Part shown: positions 1-7,760 of the stretch, one piece after another | Layout: every line of letters begins with the position of its first letter | Position numbering within the stretch: position 1 is the stretch's first letter | Origin: Bacteroidales bacterium UBA1219 | Lineage (GTDB): Bacteria; Bacteroidota; Bacteroidia; Bacteroidales; P3 | Assembly: GCA_002309295.1 (NCBI GenBank) | Contig: DBXF01000047.1 | Span: forward strand, 1 to 13,330 | DNA: 13,330 bases | Reading direction: 5' to 3' | The notes under the pieces: model-generated | What the model was told of the DNA's origin: nothing | Database searches by the model: none | Seen by the model: the letters and a program-made list of their open reading frames with translations, nothing else | Program-made: the position numbers and the translations under genes

Positions 1-983
1 TATTTGGTTTTCAGGATTATAAAAGGTGCTATACAACGTCCCAGATGGGGGAACAAGCGAATTATGCCGTTGAGCAGACTTCGTAACGCCTTTTTAGGCT
101 GAGGACGGTTGGTATCGAAAAATCCGTTTTCCACACGTAGAATCCGTTGGTATCTTGCCAGAAGTCGCCTGTATTCCGAGAGGGGCAGCACCCGTTCCGT
201 CCAGCTGCCAGTGGCGGGGTCGCAGGTGTTGTAGCCGTCCACAATCGGCAGAGGTTTTTCTCCGTCAACAACGGCTTTGATATCGTCAAAAACGAGGCCT
301 CGCGTTGCAGAAGCCCAGTGGTTCAACCGGTCTTCGTCGAAATCGGGATATTGACTACGGATATATTCGCGACGCAAGGTGTAAAAATTGGGATTCTCGC
401 ATGTGCCGGTCTCATCGCCAACCATAGCTTTGTGCAAACGCCTAACTTTTAGAGTATTGCAAGGATTAGAGGCAGTGGTGAACACCATTTTTATGGATGG
501 GTTTACGGAAATGACATCTGCGAAAAAGGCGTCGAGACGGTAAATATGCTCGATAACATCGACAGAAACGAGGTAATCGGGTGCGACGTTATTTGCCTTA
601 CACCAGTTTTTTAGAGTATGCGAATCGCCGCAGACAAAGGCGTCGGGACCCAAGCCGAGGTTGCGCGTCAGTTCCTCGGCGGCGTGTGTAGATTCGGAGG
701 ATATATCCACATAAATAACTTTGGCCACGCCATACAACTTGGCAAATTGCGAAAGAAAAGCACAACCACCGCCGTAATCAACCAACACGCTGTTCTCCAC
801 ATCGTCGAGCCCTTGCAGACAGGTCGCATAAATCTTGGCGTAATAAGGCAATGCCTTCACGTTTTTCTTCAGTCTCCGCTTGCTTTCGTCGGCAATGGGA
901 AGTTCATCGAATTCAATGCAATTCAAGGCATTGAGCAATTCGTCGGTAGTCCTTTTCCAATCTTTCTTTTCTCCGTTTCTCAT
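1..983 (-). CDS. Class I SAM-dependent methyltransferase (3' end beyond left edge)
   Basis: The reading frame opens at the ATG at 983 and stays open for about 327 codons to the window edge, so the C-terminus is missing. A glycine-rich SAM-binding motif I, VLVDYGGG, sits at about residues 66-73. It is followed by an acidic motif II strand, VIYVDIS, and later a DYLVSVDVIEH segment matching the motif IV/post-motif region of Rossmann-fold methyltransferases. This layout supports methyl transfer from S-adenosylmethionine, but the acceptor cannot be read from the sequence. The start lies 3 nt after the stop of the FemAB-like gene, so the two are surely cotranscribed and probably translationally coupled. 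Given that partner, a surface glycan or lipid-linked sugar is a reasonable guess for the substrate, and it is only inference. The C-terminal part (beyond residue 250) is rich in Arg and Leu and does not match a motif I know. Confidence 0.85.
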   Translation of the reverse strand, partial: MRNGEKKDWKRTTDELLNALNCIEFDELPIADESKRRLKKNVKALPYYAKIYATCLQGLDDVENSVLVDYGGGCAFLSQFAKLYGVAKVIYVDISSESTHAAEELTRNLGLGPDAFVCGDSHTLKNWCKANNVAPDYLVSVDVIEHIYRLDAFFADVISVNPSIKMVFTTASNPCNTLKVRRLHKAMVGDETGTCENPNFYTLRREYIRSQYPDFDEDRLNHWASATRGLVFDDIKAVVDGEKPLPIVDGYNTCDPATGSWTERVLPLSEYRRLLARYQRILRVENGFFDTNRPQPKKALRSLLNGIIRLFPHLGRCIAPFIILKTK

Positions 984-986
984 CCC

Positions 987-1949
987 CTACGTTTTTTTTA
1001 TCGCTACCAAAAGACTGAAAAACAGACTATTGCTCTTAAAAATTTGGAAATATGGAACCTGCTCCGCTCCGTAAAGTCGGTACGAATGCTCTATTCCTTC
1101 GTCCATACTTCCTTCGAAATCAAACACTTCCGTTCGTCCAGAAAGTCGTTGCAACACTTTCCAGAACAGCAACTCTGACAAGCCGTTGACGTTGGTGTCG
1201 AGCGCTGTGGCCGACATCAGCGAGTAAGCGGAACTGCCGTCGTAAACCACAAAACGCATGGCCACTTTTTCGCCAGTTTTGTTGTCGGCAAGACCGATAA
1301 AAAGGCCGTATCCTCGGGCTATGGCCTCATTGCAAAGATTTACAACAAAGTCTTTGGAAAACAAATACTTACCAGTTTTCTTCTCCCAATATCCACGATG
1401 AAAATCGTAGAATTCCTCCGCCGTGATGTCGGTTATTTCGTGGTAGTCCTTTTCGAGATGAAGAATCTTTTTCTGTCGGCGGTCGCGGTCGAAATTGGCA
1501 AACACCTTGTCGAGGTTGGAGAGGTTCTTTATCTGATAGGTATAGCGTGTTGTCTGCTTGTAGCCCTGCCAGAAAAAGGGCAGCCAGTTGGTTATCCTTG
1601 GCGAGAAATTTTGACAGAAATAACTGATATGCAGTGCTTTCAGACGTTCGGCGAAATAGGTGCACACTTTCTTTTCGAAACTGAGACGCTCGTTTTCGTT
1701 CTTGAAATCGTTTTTCAGATACCAAACGCCGTTGAACTGCGTAAGTTGGGGCTGTAGTATATATCTCATCCACAGCTTTTTACCGATAAGGAAGGGCATC
1801 ACGGCCTGAACTTCGCCATCACCGTTGCTGTACAGCAGAACGTCCCACTGTTTGCCGGCGCACACGGCATCCATCCACCAATGTTGCAGAAACAGAGGTA
1901 TTTCGGGATGCAATTCGCAAATCTGCCTATATTGTTCCTTGTCAGTCAT
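987..1949 (-). CDS. FemAB-like / GNAT-fold acyltransferase
   Basis: A 320-residue soluble protein without signal peptide. The N-terminus (HPEIPLFLQHWWMDAV, about 14-29) and the C-terminal stretch FDFEGSMDEGIEHSYRLYGA (276-295) are typical of the FemAB-related, BioF2-like acetyltransferase proteins found throughout Bacteroidota, where a double GNAT fold is expected. In FemA/FemB themselves the reaction adds amino acids from tRNA to lipid II. The Bacteroidota relatives are usually found among exopolysaccharide or lipopolysaccharide genes and their substrate is not established. The conserved N-terminus makes the ATG at 1949 convincing, although it is only 4 nt beyond the U-tract of a strong hairpin on the same strand. 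The gene is followed after 3 nt by a methyltransferase, which suggests a two-step modification of a surface molecule. Confidence 0.8.
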   Translation of the reverse strand: MTDKEQYRQICELHPEIPLFLQHWWMDAVCAGKQWDVLLYSNGDGEVQAVMPFLIGKKLWMRYILQPQLTQFNGVWYLKNDFKNENERLSFEKKVCTYFAERLKALHISYFCQNFSPRITNWLPFFWQGYKQTTRYTYQIKNLSNLDKVFANFDRDRRQKKILHLEKDYHEITDITAEEFYDFHRGYWEKKTGKYLFSKDFVVNLCNEAIARGYGLFIGLADNKTGEKVAMRFVVYDGSSAYSLMSATALDTNVNGLSELLFWKVLQRLSGRTEVFDFEGSMDEGIEHSYRLYGAEQVPYFQIFKSNSLFFSLLVAIKKT

Positions 1950-1953
1950 TTAT

Positions 1954-1990
1954 AAAAAAGAAAAGCAACAGAGCGTTGTCCGTTGCTTTT
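1954..1990 (-). terminator. Intrinsic terminator after the OmpA-domain gene
   Basis: Read on the minus strand, a perfect 9-bp stem with arms AAAAGCAAC (1990-1982) and GTTGCTTTT (1969-1961) encloses a 12-nt loop. It is followed directly by C and six T residues (1960-1954). This is a classic hairpin plus U-tract, placed 18 nt after the stop of the OmpA-domain gene. The other strand has only a short T-run, so termination should be mainly leftward. It ends 4 nt before the start codon of the FemAB-like gene, which makes it either a terminator with regulated read-through or an attenuator. The structure itself is certain; its strength is inferred. Confidence 0.8.
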
Positions 1991-2008
1991 ATCTTGTTCA
2001 TTTTCAAA

Positions 2009-2950
2009 TTATTGTATCACAACATCCACACGGTTGTTGGCCACCTTGCCTTCGTAGGTGAGGTTGTCGCCGATGGGGTTCTCGGAGCCGAGAGCCTCTA
2101 TCTCGATGCGATGAGGTGCGATATTGCGTTTCACAAGGCCTTTTTTGATTATTTCGGCACGTTTTTTGGATATGGCTATGTTGTAGGTCTCGGTGCCGTT
2201 GTCGTCGGTGTAGCTTTTCAGAAGCACCTCCAGACGTTCGTTCTGCTGCAGGTATTCGGCAAGCTCGTCGAGTTCGGCATCGAAACTGGCGTAAAGTTCG
2301 GTGCTGTTGGGCAGGAACTTAATGGTACGGAAGGTCTGTGCGCCCTCTGCGGCATTGGGGAAGAAGTCGATTTTCTTTGTTGCAAAGAAAAGCACCTCGC
2401 CCACGATGATTATGTCGTCGGTAGGTTTATCCATGTTTACATAATCGGAGCCGAACCAGTAGCGGTAATCGATTTGTGCCACCTGAATGGTGATTTTGTT
2501 GCGGTACTCGCGCAGTTTCATCCATTCCGAGAAATTCTCGAGAGCCTCTTTGGCTGCCTCGCCGGCCTCCTGTTCGAGACGCATACGTTTAACCTTGTCG
2601 GTGATGTCGGGATTGATAGCGTAGATAGCGCAAATTTTCACCGGCACACGGGAGTTGGTTTCCAAGAAGTTCATTATCGGTTTGAACTCGCCCCAAATTT
2701 CCTGACGTGAATCCTTGATAGGTTTTTCTTTGTCATTTATCGAATTGAATGTCAGGTAATTGAAATTACAATAATATTTTTTCTTTGTATTGAAAGTGGT
2801 GAAACGCCAAACGGAGTCGAAATCGGTTTTGCGTACCTTTTTCTTACCCTCCAGAATGGGGTTGACTTCCTTTTTGCTTTTCTTCTGGGCCATGCTTACC
2901 GATGGGGCTACAAGCAGCAGGGCGGCTATTATTATCAGTATTTTTTTCAT
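2009..2950 (-). CDS. Secreted protein with C-terminal OmpA/MotB peptidoglycan-binding domain
   Basis: A 313-residue protein. Residues 1-21 are a Sec signal peptide: a basic MKK start, a hydrophobic ILIIIAALLLVAP core and a likely signal peptidase I site at SMA-Q, with no lipobox Cys. Residues 207-313 form an OmpA-C-like domain. The segment TDDNGTETYNIAISKKRAE contains the Asp (D249) and Arg (R264) that in this family hold the diaminopimelate carboxylates of the stem peptide, and the domain ends in the usual NRVDVVI strand. Residues about 45-200 have no family I recognise; they contain a charged helical stretch (115-150) and several strands. The protein should sit in the periplasm and tether something to peptidoglycan. 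The stop of ftsE lies 12 nt upstream, so the two genes are cotranscribed, and a terminator follows the gene. Confidence 0.88.
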   Translation of the reverse strand: MKKILIIIAALLLVAPSVSMAQKKSKKEVNPILEGKKKVRKTDFDSVWRFTTFNTKKKYYCNFNYLTFNSINDKEKPIKDSRQEIWGEFKPIMNFLETNSRVPVKICAIYAINPDITDKVKRMRLEQEAGEAAKEALENFSEWMKLREYRNKITIQVAQIDYRYWFGSDYVNMDKPTDDIIIVGEVLFFATKKIDFFPNAAEGAQTFRTIKFLPNSTELYASFDAELDELAEYLQQNERLEVLLKSYTDDNGTETYNIAISKKRAEIIKKGLVKRNIAPHRIEIEALGSENPIGDNLTYEGKVANNRVDVVIQ

Positions 2951-2962
2951 TGCAGTAAGGTT

Positions 2963-3661
2963 TTATTCGTTGGTATTTTTTATGTTGTTGGGTTCGTAAA
3001 CTGAATGATTTTCGCAATAAAGCAGACGGGCTTTGAATTTGTCTATCATAATGTAGTCGTGGGTGGAGATGAGGAGTGTGGTGTTGTATTCGCGGTTGAT
3101 TCTCAAAAAGAGGTTCATTATCTCTTCGGATGTCTGCGGGTCAAGGTTGCCGGTGGGTTCGTCGGCGAGGATCAGCTCGGGATTGTTGAGCAAAGCACGT
3201 GCAATGCCCACGCGTTGCTGCTCACCTTCTGAGAGACGGTGTATGGGGTACAACACTTTGTCGGGCAGGCCCACGGCCTCTATCACCTTGAGGATGCGTT
3301 CGTCGATGTCGTTTTTGTTTTTCCAACCGGTGGCACGCATCACAAAACGCAGGTTGTCGTAAACATTACGGTCGTTGAGCAGCTTGAAGTTCTGGAAAAC
3401 GATGCCTATCTTGCGGCGGAGCAGAGGAATTTTGGATTTCTTTATCTTTGTCATATCGTAGCCGCAAACAAGAGCCTCGCCTTCGGAAACGCGGGTGTCG
3501 GCGTAGAGCGAGCGGAAGAGCGTGGTTTTTCCGGCGCCACTTTTACCTATCAGATAAACGAACTCGCCTTTGTTCACAGTGAGGTTGACGTTCTGCAAAA
3601 CGGGATAGTCGTCGTTTTTGATAGTTGCGTGCTGCAATAATATTATCGGTTGTGTATCCAT
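2963..3661 (-). CDS. ftsE: FtsE-like ABC transporter ATPase
   Basis: A 232-residue stand-alone ABC nucleotide-binding domain. It shows Walker A GKSGAGKTT (39-47), Q-loop Gln90 in FQNFKLL, the signature LSEGEQQR (143-150), Walker B LILADEP (163-169), the D-loop and switch His201. The FQNFKLL and DEPTGNLDP blocks and the overall length match FtsE, the cytoplasmic ATPase that with the membrane protein FtsX controls peptidoglycan hydrolases at the division site. No FtsX is encoded beside it here; in Bacteroidota the two genes are, as far as I recall, often apart. The signature has Glu where LSGGE is usual. A LolD/MacB-type exporter ATPase is the alternative reading, because these subfamilies are close relatives. 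The start follows a 67-nt gap after the NusG-like gene, in which I see no TAnnTTTG box. Confidence 0.82.
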   Translation of the reverse strand: MDTQPIILLQHATIKNDDYPVLQNVNLTVNKGEFVYLIGKSGAGKTTLFRSLYADTRVSEGEALVCGYDMTKIKKSKIPLLRRKIGIVFQNFKLLNDRNVYDNLRFVMRATGWKNKNDIDERILKVIEAVGLPDKVLYPIHRLSEGEQQRVGIARALLNNPELILADEPTGNLDPQTSEEIMNLFLRINREYNTTLLISTHDYIMIDKFKARLLYCENHSVYEPNNIKNTNE

Positions 3662-3728
3662 TGTTTATGTTTGGTTACTATACGTTATTTTGTCGGTTTT
3701 ATTGTTTGTTTCTTACGCTAAAAGTCTT

Positions 3729-4244
3729 TTATTCGATAAATTCCATCAGCTCGCGCTCCACCTCGACTGTAATCACAGACGACACACAATTGATGCGCAC
3801 GGCGAAATTGCCTTTCTTTTCGTCGGACACCAGTTCGCCCTCAAGCCCGTCGAACACATCTCCTGATATAAGGCGGACACGCGCACCCTTTTTGAGCTGT
3901 GAGTTGTTTTGAACAAACAACTCTTTTTCCGACGCTATCAGTCGGCGCAAGGCGTCAATCTCGTTCTCGGTGAGTTCGGCAATTTCGTCGCCGAAACGCA
4001 CGTAACGGGTAATCCCCGGCTGCTCGAGCACGCTGTATAGCTGTTTGAATTGTATATGCACAAAGATATACGAACTGAATAGCGGAGTTTCAACCCATTT
4101 CTTTCGGTCGTGCCATTTGTGCAGACGCCTTTGCAGGGGCAGATACGGCTCAAAGCCGCTGTGCAGAAGCTGGTCGCGGACCTTTTTCTCGGCACGTGGC
4201 TTGGTGTAGAATGTAACCCAATGTAAATCCGTATCTTGTGGCAT
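3729..4244 (-). CDS. NusG-family transcription antiterminator, UpxY-like
   Basis: A 171-residue NusG paralogue. Residues 8-105 are an NGN domain, with the diagnostic WVTFYTKPRAEKKVRDQL start (9-26) and the PLFSSYIFVHI strand (54-64). Residues about 118-165 are a KOW domain (KKGARVRLISGDVFDGLEGEL). Housekeeping NusG in this phylum normally lies beside secE and ribosomal genes. This specialised form resembles UpxY proteins, which bind paused RNA polymerase in the leader of a capsule operon and suppress early termination. Here it is third from the end of a block, 5 nt after the coiled-coil gene, rather than first in a capsule operon. Genes for glycan modification begin about 1.8 kb downstream, past a terminator. 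A role in reading through that terminator is possible but unproven. RfaH-like function is the close alternative. Confidence 0.87.
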   Translation of the reverse strand: MPQDTDLHWVTFYTKPRAEKKVRDQLLHSGFEPYLPLQRRLHKWHDRKKWVETPLFSSYIFVHIQFKQLYSVLEQPGITRYVRFGDEIAELTENEIDALRRLIASEKELFVQNNSQLKKGARVRLISGDVFDGLEGELVSDEKKGNFAVRINCVSSVITVEVERELMEFIE

Positions 4245-4249
4245 CTATG

Positions 4250-5590
4250 CTATTTCTTTATGTACGACAAAAACTCCAAATCCAACGAAAGGGACATAAA
4301 CATTGTAACTTTCCAAACATCAACAATTTGGTTCTTAATGTCACCTTTCAATATATCCCCTTCTTTCCAATCGCCGGCAAGAGCTTGATATTCAGCGACA
4401 TTAGCGCCCACTGTAAAATGGAAGAAGTCCATAAATTTGAAACTTGGCCCAAAGTAGAAGTTCTTAAAAAGGTTGGAACCGCCGAATCCCACATAAAAGC
4501 CCAAGTCATATGTAAAATTTTGATCGAAACGTTTGAAGTTTATCTTTCCATCAGAGGTATCTTTATTCTTGTTTTTATGGAAAAGCGGTGTCAAATCCCA
4601 CAACATTACCGATGCGCCGGTAATAAAATCGAATTCTATATTTCCGGCATTTTTGTTAGTTATTTTATAAACCAATTCACCATTCTCATAATCTGCCCTC
4701 ACATACCAGTCGGGTGTGCGGTAGAAACGCATTGCAATACCCTGAATAACACGCACTTTCTTTTTCTTATTGGTGGCGTTGTTTATCTTGGCCTCGGCTT
4801 CTTCGGCGCGTTTGCGGGTATATTTCAGCTCTTCATCTTTCTGTATCACAATCTTTTGTGCAGCCATAAGCTCGTTGCGCAGCGAGTCGGAGAGTTGCAA
4901 GTAGTGGTCGCGGTCGTTGCGCACACGGCGGTAGTTGGCTTTCTGGTTAACAATTTCGGTGTCGCGCATGCTCATCTCGCGGCGCAGGTATTCCACCTCG
5001 CGTTGCTTGGCTTCGATATTCACCTCCTGAGCTTTGATAAGTCCTTCCAGACGAGTAGTTTCCACACGGGTGTTGCCCATGGAATCGCGGAAAGAGCTTT
5101 CACTACGTGCCACACGCAGTTCCATCTCCTGCAGCTGACGCACTTTTTCAATGAGTTGGTTGTTCTTTTGGTCGAGTTGATGAATGAGTTCCGAATTGGC
5201 GCTAAGCAACGAGTCCTTCAAACGCATGTTGGAACGGAGGCTCTTTTTCAGACTTTCGATGGTGTTCTGCTGTTTGATGATAATTTGCGTCATTTTTGCG
5301 ACGGAGTCGCTGCACGCCTTGGTTTCGTTAAGGCGTTTTTGTGCTTCGACGAGCATTTTCTGCAGCGTTTCGATACGTTTCGCCATGGCAACGGAGTCCT
5401 CGCCATACATTCGACGGGCATCGTACAACCTCTGCTCCGTGGCTTTCTGCTGACGTTGGGCCATGGCTAGTTCTCCGCCGTTATTATCCTGTGCCACAGC
5501 AATTTGCACAGAGAAAGACATCAACAACAAAACTATGGAAACAACGGGTTTCCATAAAAATATTGTGGCCTGAGATTTTCGTTTCATCAT
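4250..5590 (-). CDS. Exported coiled-coil protein with C-terminal beta-rich domain, unknown function
   Basis: I do not recognise a named family for this 446-residue protein. Residues 1-33 are a signal peptide (basic MMKRK, hydrophobic PVVSIVLLLMSFSVQIAV, cleavage near AVA-Q). Residues about 42-270 are rich in E, K, Q, R and L with heptad-like spacing, giving a long coiled coil of roughly 230 residues. A KKKK hinge at 275-278 leads to residues 280-446, in which short aromatic, alternating strands recur (for example FDFITGASVML and YDLGFYVGFGG), as in an outer-membrane or periplasmic beta domain. The coding DNA changes composition at this hinge: sampled 60-base lines carry 31-33 G+C in the coil half but only 14-21 in the C-terminal half. 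It lies between dacB and the NusG-like gene, so an envelope role is likely. The start could be either of two adjacent ATGs (5590 or 5587). Confidence 0.85.
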   Translation of the reverse strand: MMKRKSQATIFLWKPVVSIVLLLMSFSVQIAVAQDNNGGELAMAQRQQKATEQRLYDARRMYGEDSVAMAKRIETLQKMLVEAQKRLNETKACSDSVAKMTQIIIKQQNTIESLKKSLRSNMRLKDSLLSANSELIHQLDQKNNQLIEKVRQLQEMELRVARSESSFRDSMGNTRVETTRLEGLIKAQEVNIEAKQREVEYLRREMSMRDTEIVNQKANYRRVRNDRDHYLQLSDSLRNELMAAQKIVIQKDEELKYTRKRAEEAEAKINNATNKKKKVRVIQGIAMRFYRTPDWYVRADYENGELVYKITNKNAGNIEFDFITGASVMLWDLTPLFHKNKNKDTSDGKINFKRFDQNFTYDLGFYVGFGGSNLFKNFYFGPSFKFMDFFHFTVGANVAEYQALAGDWKEGDILKGDIKNQIVDVWKVTMFMSLSLDLEFLSYIKK

Positions 5591-5614
5591 TTTTTTCTGT
5601 CATTAAAGGCGGTG

Positions 5615-5622
5615 CAAAAATA
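5615..5622 (-). promoter_or_regulatory. Probable -7 box of a Bacteroidota promoter
   Basis: On the minus strand the 99-nt gap after dacB contains TATTTTTG, matching the Bacteroidota -7 consensus TAnnTTTG. It would start transcription about 17-20 nt before the coiled-coil gene, a leader length similar to that of the promoter at 9727-9758. I find no convincing TTTG-type -33 element at the expected 19-21 nt upstream, so this is only half of a promoter. It would give the block 5590-2009 its own start in addition to read-through from dacB. Confidence 0.5.
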
Positions 5623-5689
5623 ATGTTTTTTGCAATGTCATTATTTCCACTGTTTCAATATTTTTCAACAACGTTTTGTTGTAATCGCA

Positions 5690-7162
5690 TCAGTTGCCGT
5701 TGAGTATTGTCAAAAGCAGTTTTGCCACCTTTGGACGCACCGACGACGCCGACACTGTTTGATTGTTAACCAAGATGGAGAAACAGATTTTTTCGCCGTT
5801 GGCACGGGTGGCGTAGCCAGCATACGAGCAGACGCCCGTCATTGTGCCTGTCTTTACGTATATCTCGGAGTTTGCTGGCATCTGTCCGGAGAGCAGATTG
5901 CGTGCGGTGCCGCTTTCGCCGACTTTGGGAAGGGTTTTGCGGAAATCCGTGTAGTAGTCGGTCTTATAGACTTTTGCAAGAAATTCGGTGAAAAAACGTG
6001 CCGTGGCCATGCCTGCCCTCGACAGTCCCGAGCCATCGACGATATTCACTGCCGTCATATCCATATCTTTCTCTTTCAGATACTTATTAACGGCGTTAGC
6101 ACCATTTTTAAAGTTGCCCTTGCCGTAAACATGGTAGCCAAGATATTTGAAAATGCTTTCGGCGTAGATATTGTTGCTCGTCATATTGGTGTACTGCGAA
6201 ATGATATTATAAGACACTGAGTAGTAATCAAATATCACATTGGCTTTAGTCGAAGAAGAAACCTCGTCGGAGGCATGTGACGAAACGTTGAAGTTTTTGT
6301 TACGAAGATAGACGGAGAAGAGCTCTGCGCAGGATTTTCCGGGATTTGGCAAGGCACCGCGCACTTTGAAGTTGTTTTTTCCCAGCGGCACCGTTCCTTC
6401 GTAATAACGCATCGAAGCCGTAGGCGTTCCGTAAATCACCACTTGGTCGCCGGAGTTAGCTGGACCTGTGGTTACGTGGTTTTGCGCCCTCACGTCGATG
6501 CCCTTGGGCTGCACATGGTCGATGGAGGCGGGAAATCCCTCGCGGCGGTCTGGGTTGAAATATACGAAGTACATGTTTTCGTGGAAGTTAAGACCTGTGG
6601 CGCCGCATCCGTAGTAGTTGCCCACATCGCCCCACACCCAGGTGTCGTGGAGCTGCGGTCCGTCGAAAATGGTGGCGTCGGCCAGCACACGGCCGTTGAC
6701 ACTGACGATGCCTTCTTTTCTCAAGGCGTTGTACCACAGACGGAAAAGGGTGTCCATCACCGTCTGACGGTAGCGGTACGAGCCAAGCAGGGGGTCGCCG
6801 CCGCCGATAATCACCAAATCGCCGTTGAGTACTCCGTCGCGGGTGATGCTGCCGGTATATCCCAACGAAGTCTTGAAACGGAAGCCTTTGCCAAGATACT
6901 CGAAACCGGCGGCAGTGGTGAAGATTTTCATCAGCGAAGCAGGCGACATGAGGCGGTCGGCATCGTAGCTGTACTCCTCTTTGTTTTGGGTGATATTGTA
7001 CACACTCACAGCCACCGAAGCGTGTTTCAGCTGGCTGTCTGAAGTCATTTTCTTCACCTCGTCGGCAATTTTCTTGTTTTGGGCCGACACATTGCCCGCA
7101 CCAAGCGAAAAAGCAAGAAAAGCAATTACTAAAGCATTATAAGTCAGTATCTTGTTCATCAT
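5690..7162 (-). CDS. dacB: D-alanyl-D-alanine carboxypeptidase / endopeptidase (PBP4 family)
   Basis: A 490-residue class C penicillin-binding protein, peptidase family S13. Its signal peptide ends near VSA-Q (about 28). The three active-site motifs are all present: SxxK as SLMK (76-79, nucleophile Ser76), SxN as SNN (329-331) and KTG (437-439). DGSGLSR (376-382) is the usual PBP4 block just before the final third. The long insert between SLMK and SNN fits the extra domains of this family, and the total length is normal. In the periplasm such enzymes trim the terminal D-Ala from stem peptides and can cut DD-cross-links. The gene overlaps the end of engB by about 26 nt, so it is translated from the same message. 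The start could be either of two adjacent ATGs (7162 or 7159); both keep the signal peptide. Confidence 0.95.
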   Translation of the reverse strand: MMNKILTYNALVIAFLAFSLGAGNVSAQNKKIADEVKKMTSDSQLKHASVAVSVYNITQNKEEYSYDADRLMSPASLMKIFTTAAGFEYLGKGFRFKTSLGYTGSITRDGVLNGDLVIIGGGDPLLGSYRYRQTVMDTLFRLWYNALRKEGIVSVNGRVLADATIFDGPQLHDTWVWGDVGNYYGCGATGLNFHENMYFVYFNPDRREGFPASIDHVQPKGIDVRAQNHVTTGPANSGDQVVIYGTPTASMRYYEGTVPLGKNNFKVRGALPNPGKSCAELFSVYLRNKNFNVSSHASDEVSSSTKANVIFDYYSVSYNIISQYTNMTSNNIYAESIFKYLGYHVYGKGNFKNGANAVNKYLKEKDMDMTAVNIVDGSGLSRAGMATARFFTEFLAKVYKTDYYTDFRKTLPKVGESGTARNLLSGQMPANSEIYVKTGTMTGVCSYAGYATRANGEKICFSILVNNQTVSASSVRPKVAKLLLTILNGN

Positions 7163-7760
7163 TATGGAATGTTTGGTTCATATTATCAATAGTCTGCAAA
7201 ATATTTTCTCGTCCATAGCCTGTAACCGACGACGACAACAGCATTTCGGGAAGGTCCTCCCAGTCCTGGAGCATCCGCCGTTTGAAAGAGTTGATATTTT
7301 GCGCTGTCTCACGCTGTTTATTTTTGTCGGTCTTTGTAAAAATCACCATCAGCGGGACTCCGTTTTCGCCAAGAAAGTTAATAAACTCTATGTCAATCTC
7401 TTGCGGCGGTATCCGTGAATCCACGAGCACGAAAACGCACATCAGGTTGGGACGGTTGAGCAGGTAGCCTTTCATCATCTTGTTCCATTTCTCGCGCTGT
7501 TTTTTGGAAATACGTGCGTATCCGTAGCCGGGCAGGTCCACCAGATACCAGTCACCGTTTATCTCGAAATGATTGATTAACTGCGTTTTACCAGGTTGTA
7601 CGCTGGTCTTTGCCAATTTGCCGTTGCCTGTGAGCATGTTTATCAACGACGATTTGCCCACGTTAGAGCGTCCCACAAAGGCGTACTCAGGTTTTTCGGG
7701 AGAGGGACACTTGAGGTAATCGCTGTTGCTAACTACGAAATTGGCACTTTTTACAATCAT
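7137..7760 (-). CDS. engB: Ribosome biogenesis GTP-binding protein EngB (YihA/YsxC)
   Basis: A 207-residue TRAFAC-class GTPase. The motifs are G1 GRSNVGKSS (30-38), the G2 region with PGKTQLINHF (57-66), G3 DLPGYGYA (75-82), G4 TKTD (142-145) and G5 SSVTG (177-181). The PGYGYA form of G3 and the total length are specific to EngB. The protein assists late assembly of the large ribosomal subunit and is essential in many bacteria. Its start overlaps the stop of the N-acyltransferase gene as ATGA, and its 3' end overlaps dacB, so it is embedded between lipid and peptidoglycan genes in one transcript. The acidic tail beyond 199 is unremarkable. Confidence 0.96.
   Translation of the reverse strand: MIVKSANFVVSNSDYLKCPSPEKPEYAFVGRSNVGKSSLINMLTGNGKLAKTSVQPGKTQLINHFEINGDWYLVDLPGYGYARISKKQREKWNKMMKGYLLNRPNLMCVFVLVDSRIPPQEIDIEFINFLGENGVPLMVIFTKTDKNKQRETAQNINSFKRRMLQDWEDLPEMLLSSSVTGYGRENILQTIDNMNQTFHNDEQDTDL

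Noticed and set aside
1976..2710. Plus-strand open frame of 244 codons
   Set aside because: It is antisense to the OmpA-domain gene, which has a signal peptide and the Asp and Arg of the peptidoglycan-binding site.
3662..3728. Promoter in the 67-nt gap before the FtsE-like gene
   Set aside because: No TAnnTTTG box is present on the minus strand, so cotranscription with the NusG-like gene is more likely.
4238..5470. Long plus-strand open frame of 410 codons
   Set aside because: It is antisense to the coiled-coil gene, whose minus-strand product has a signal peptide and clear heptad pattern. The plus-strand translation is a shadow rich in H, F and V with no recognisable motif.
5666..5681. Hairpin CAACAA/TTGTTG as a terminator for dacB
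   Set aside because: The stem is only 6 bp, mostly A-T, and is followed on the minus strand by A residues rather than a U-tract.
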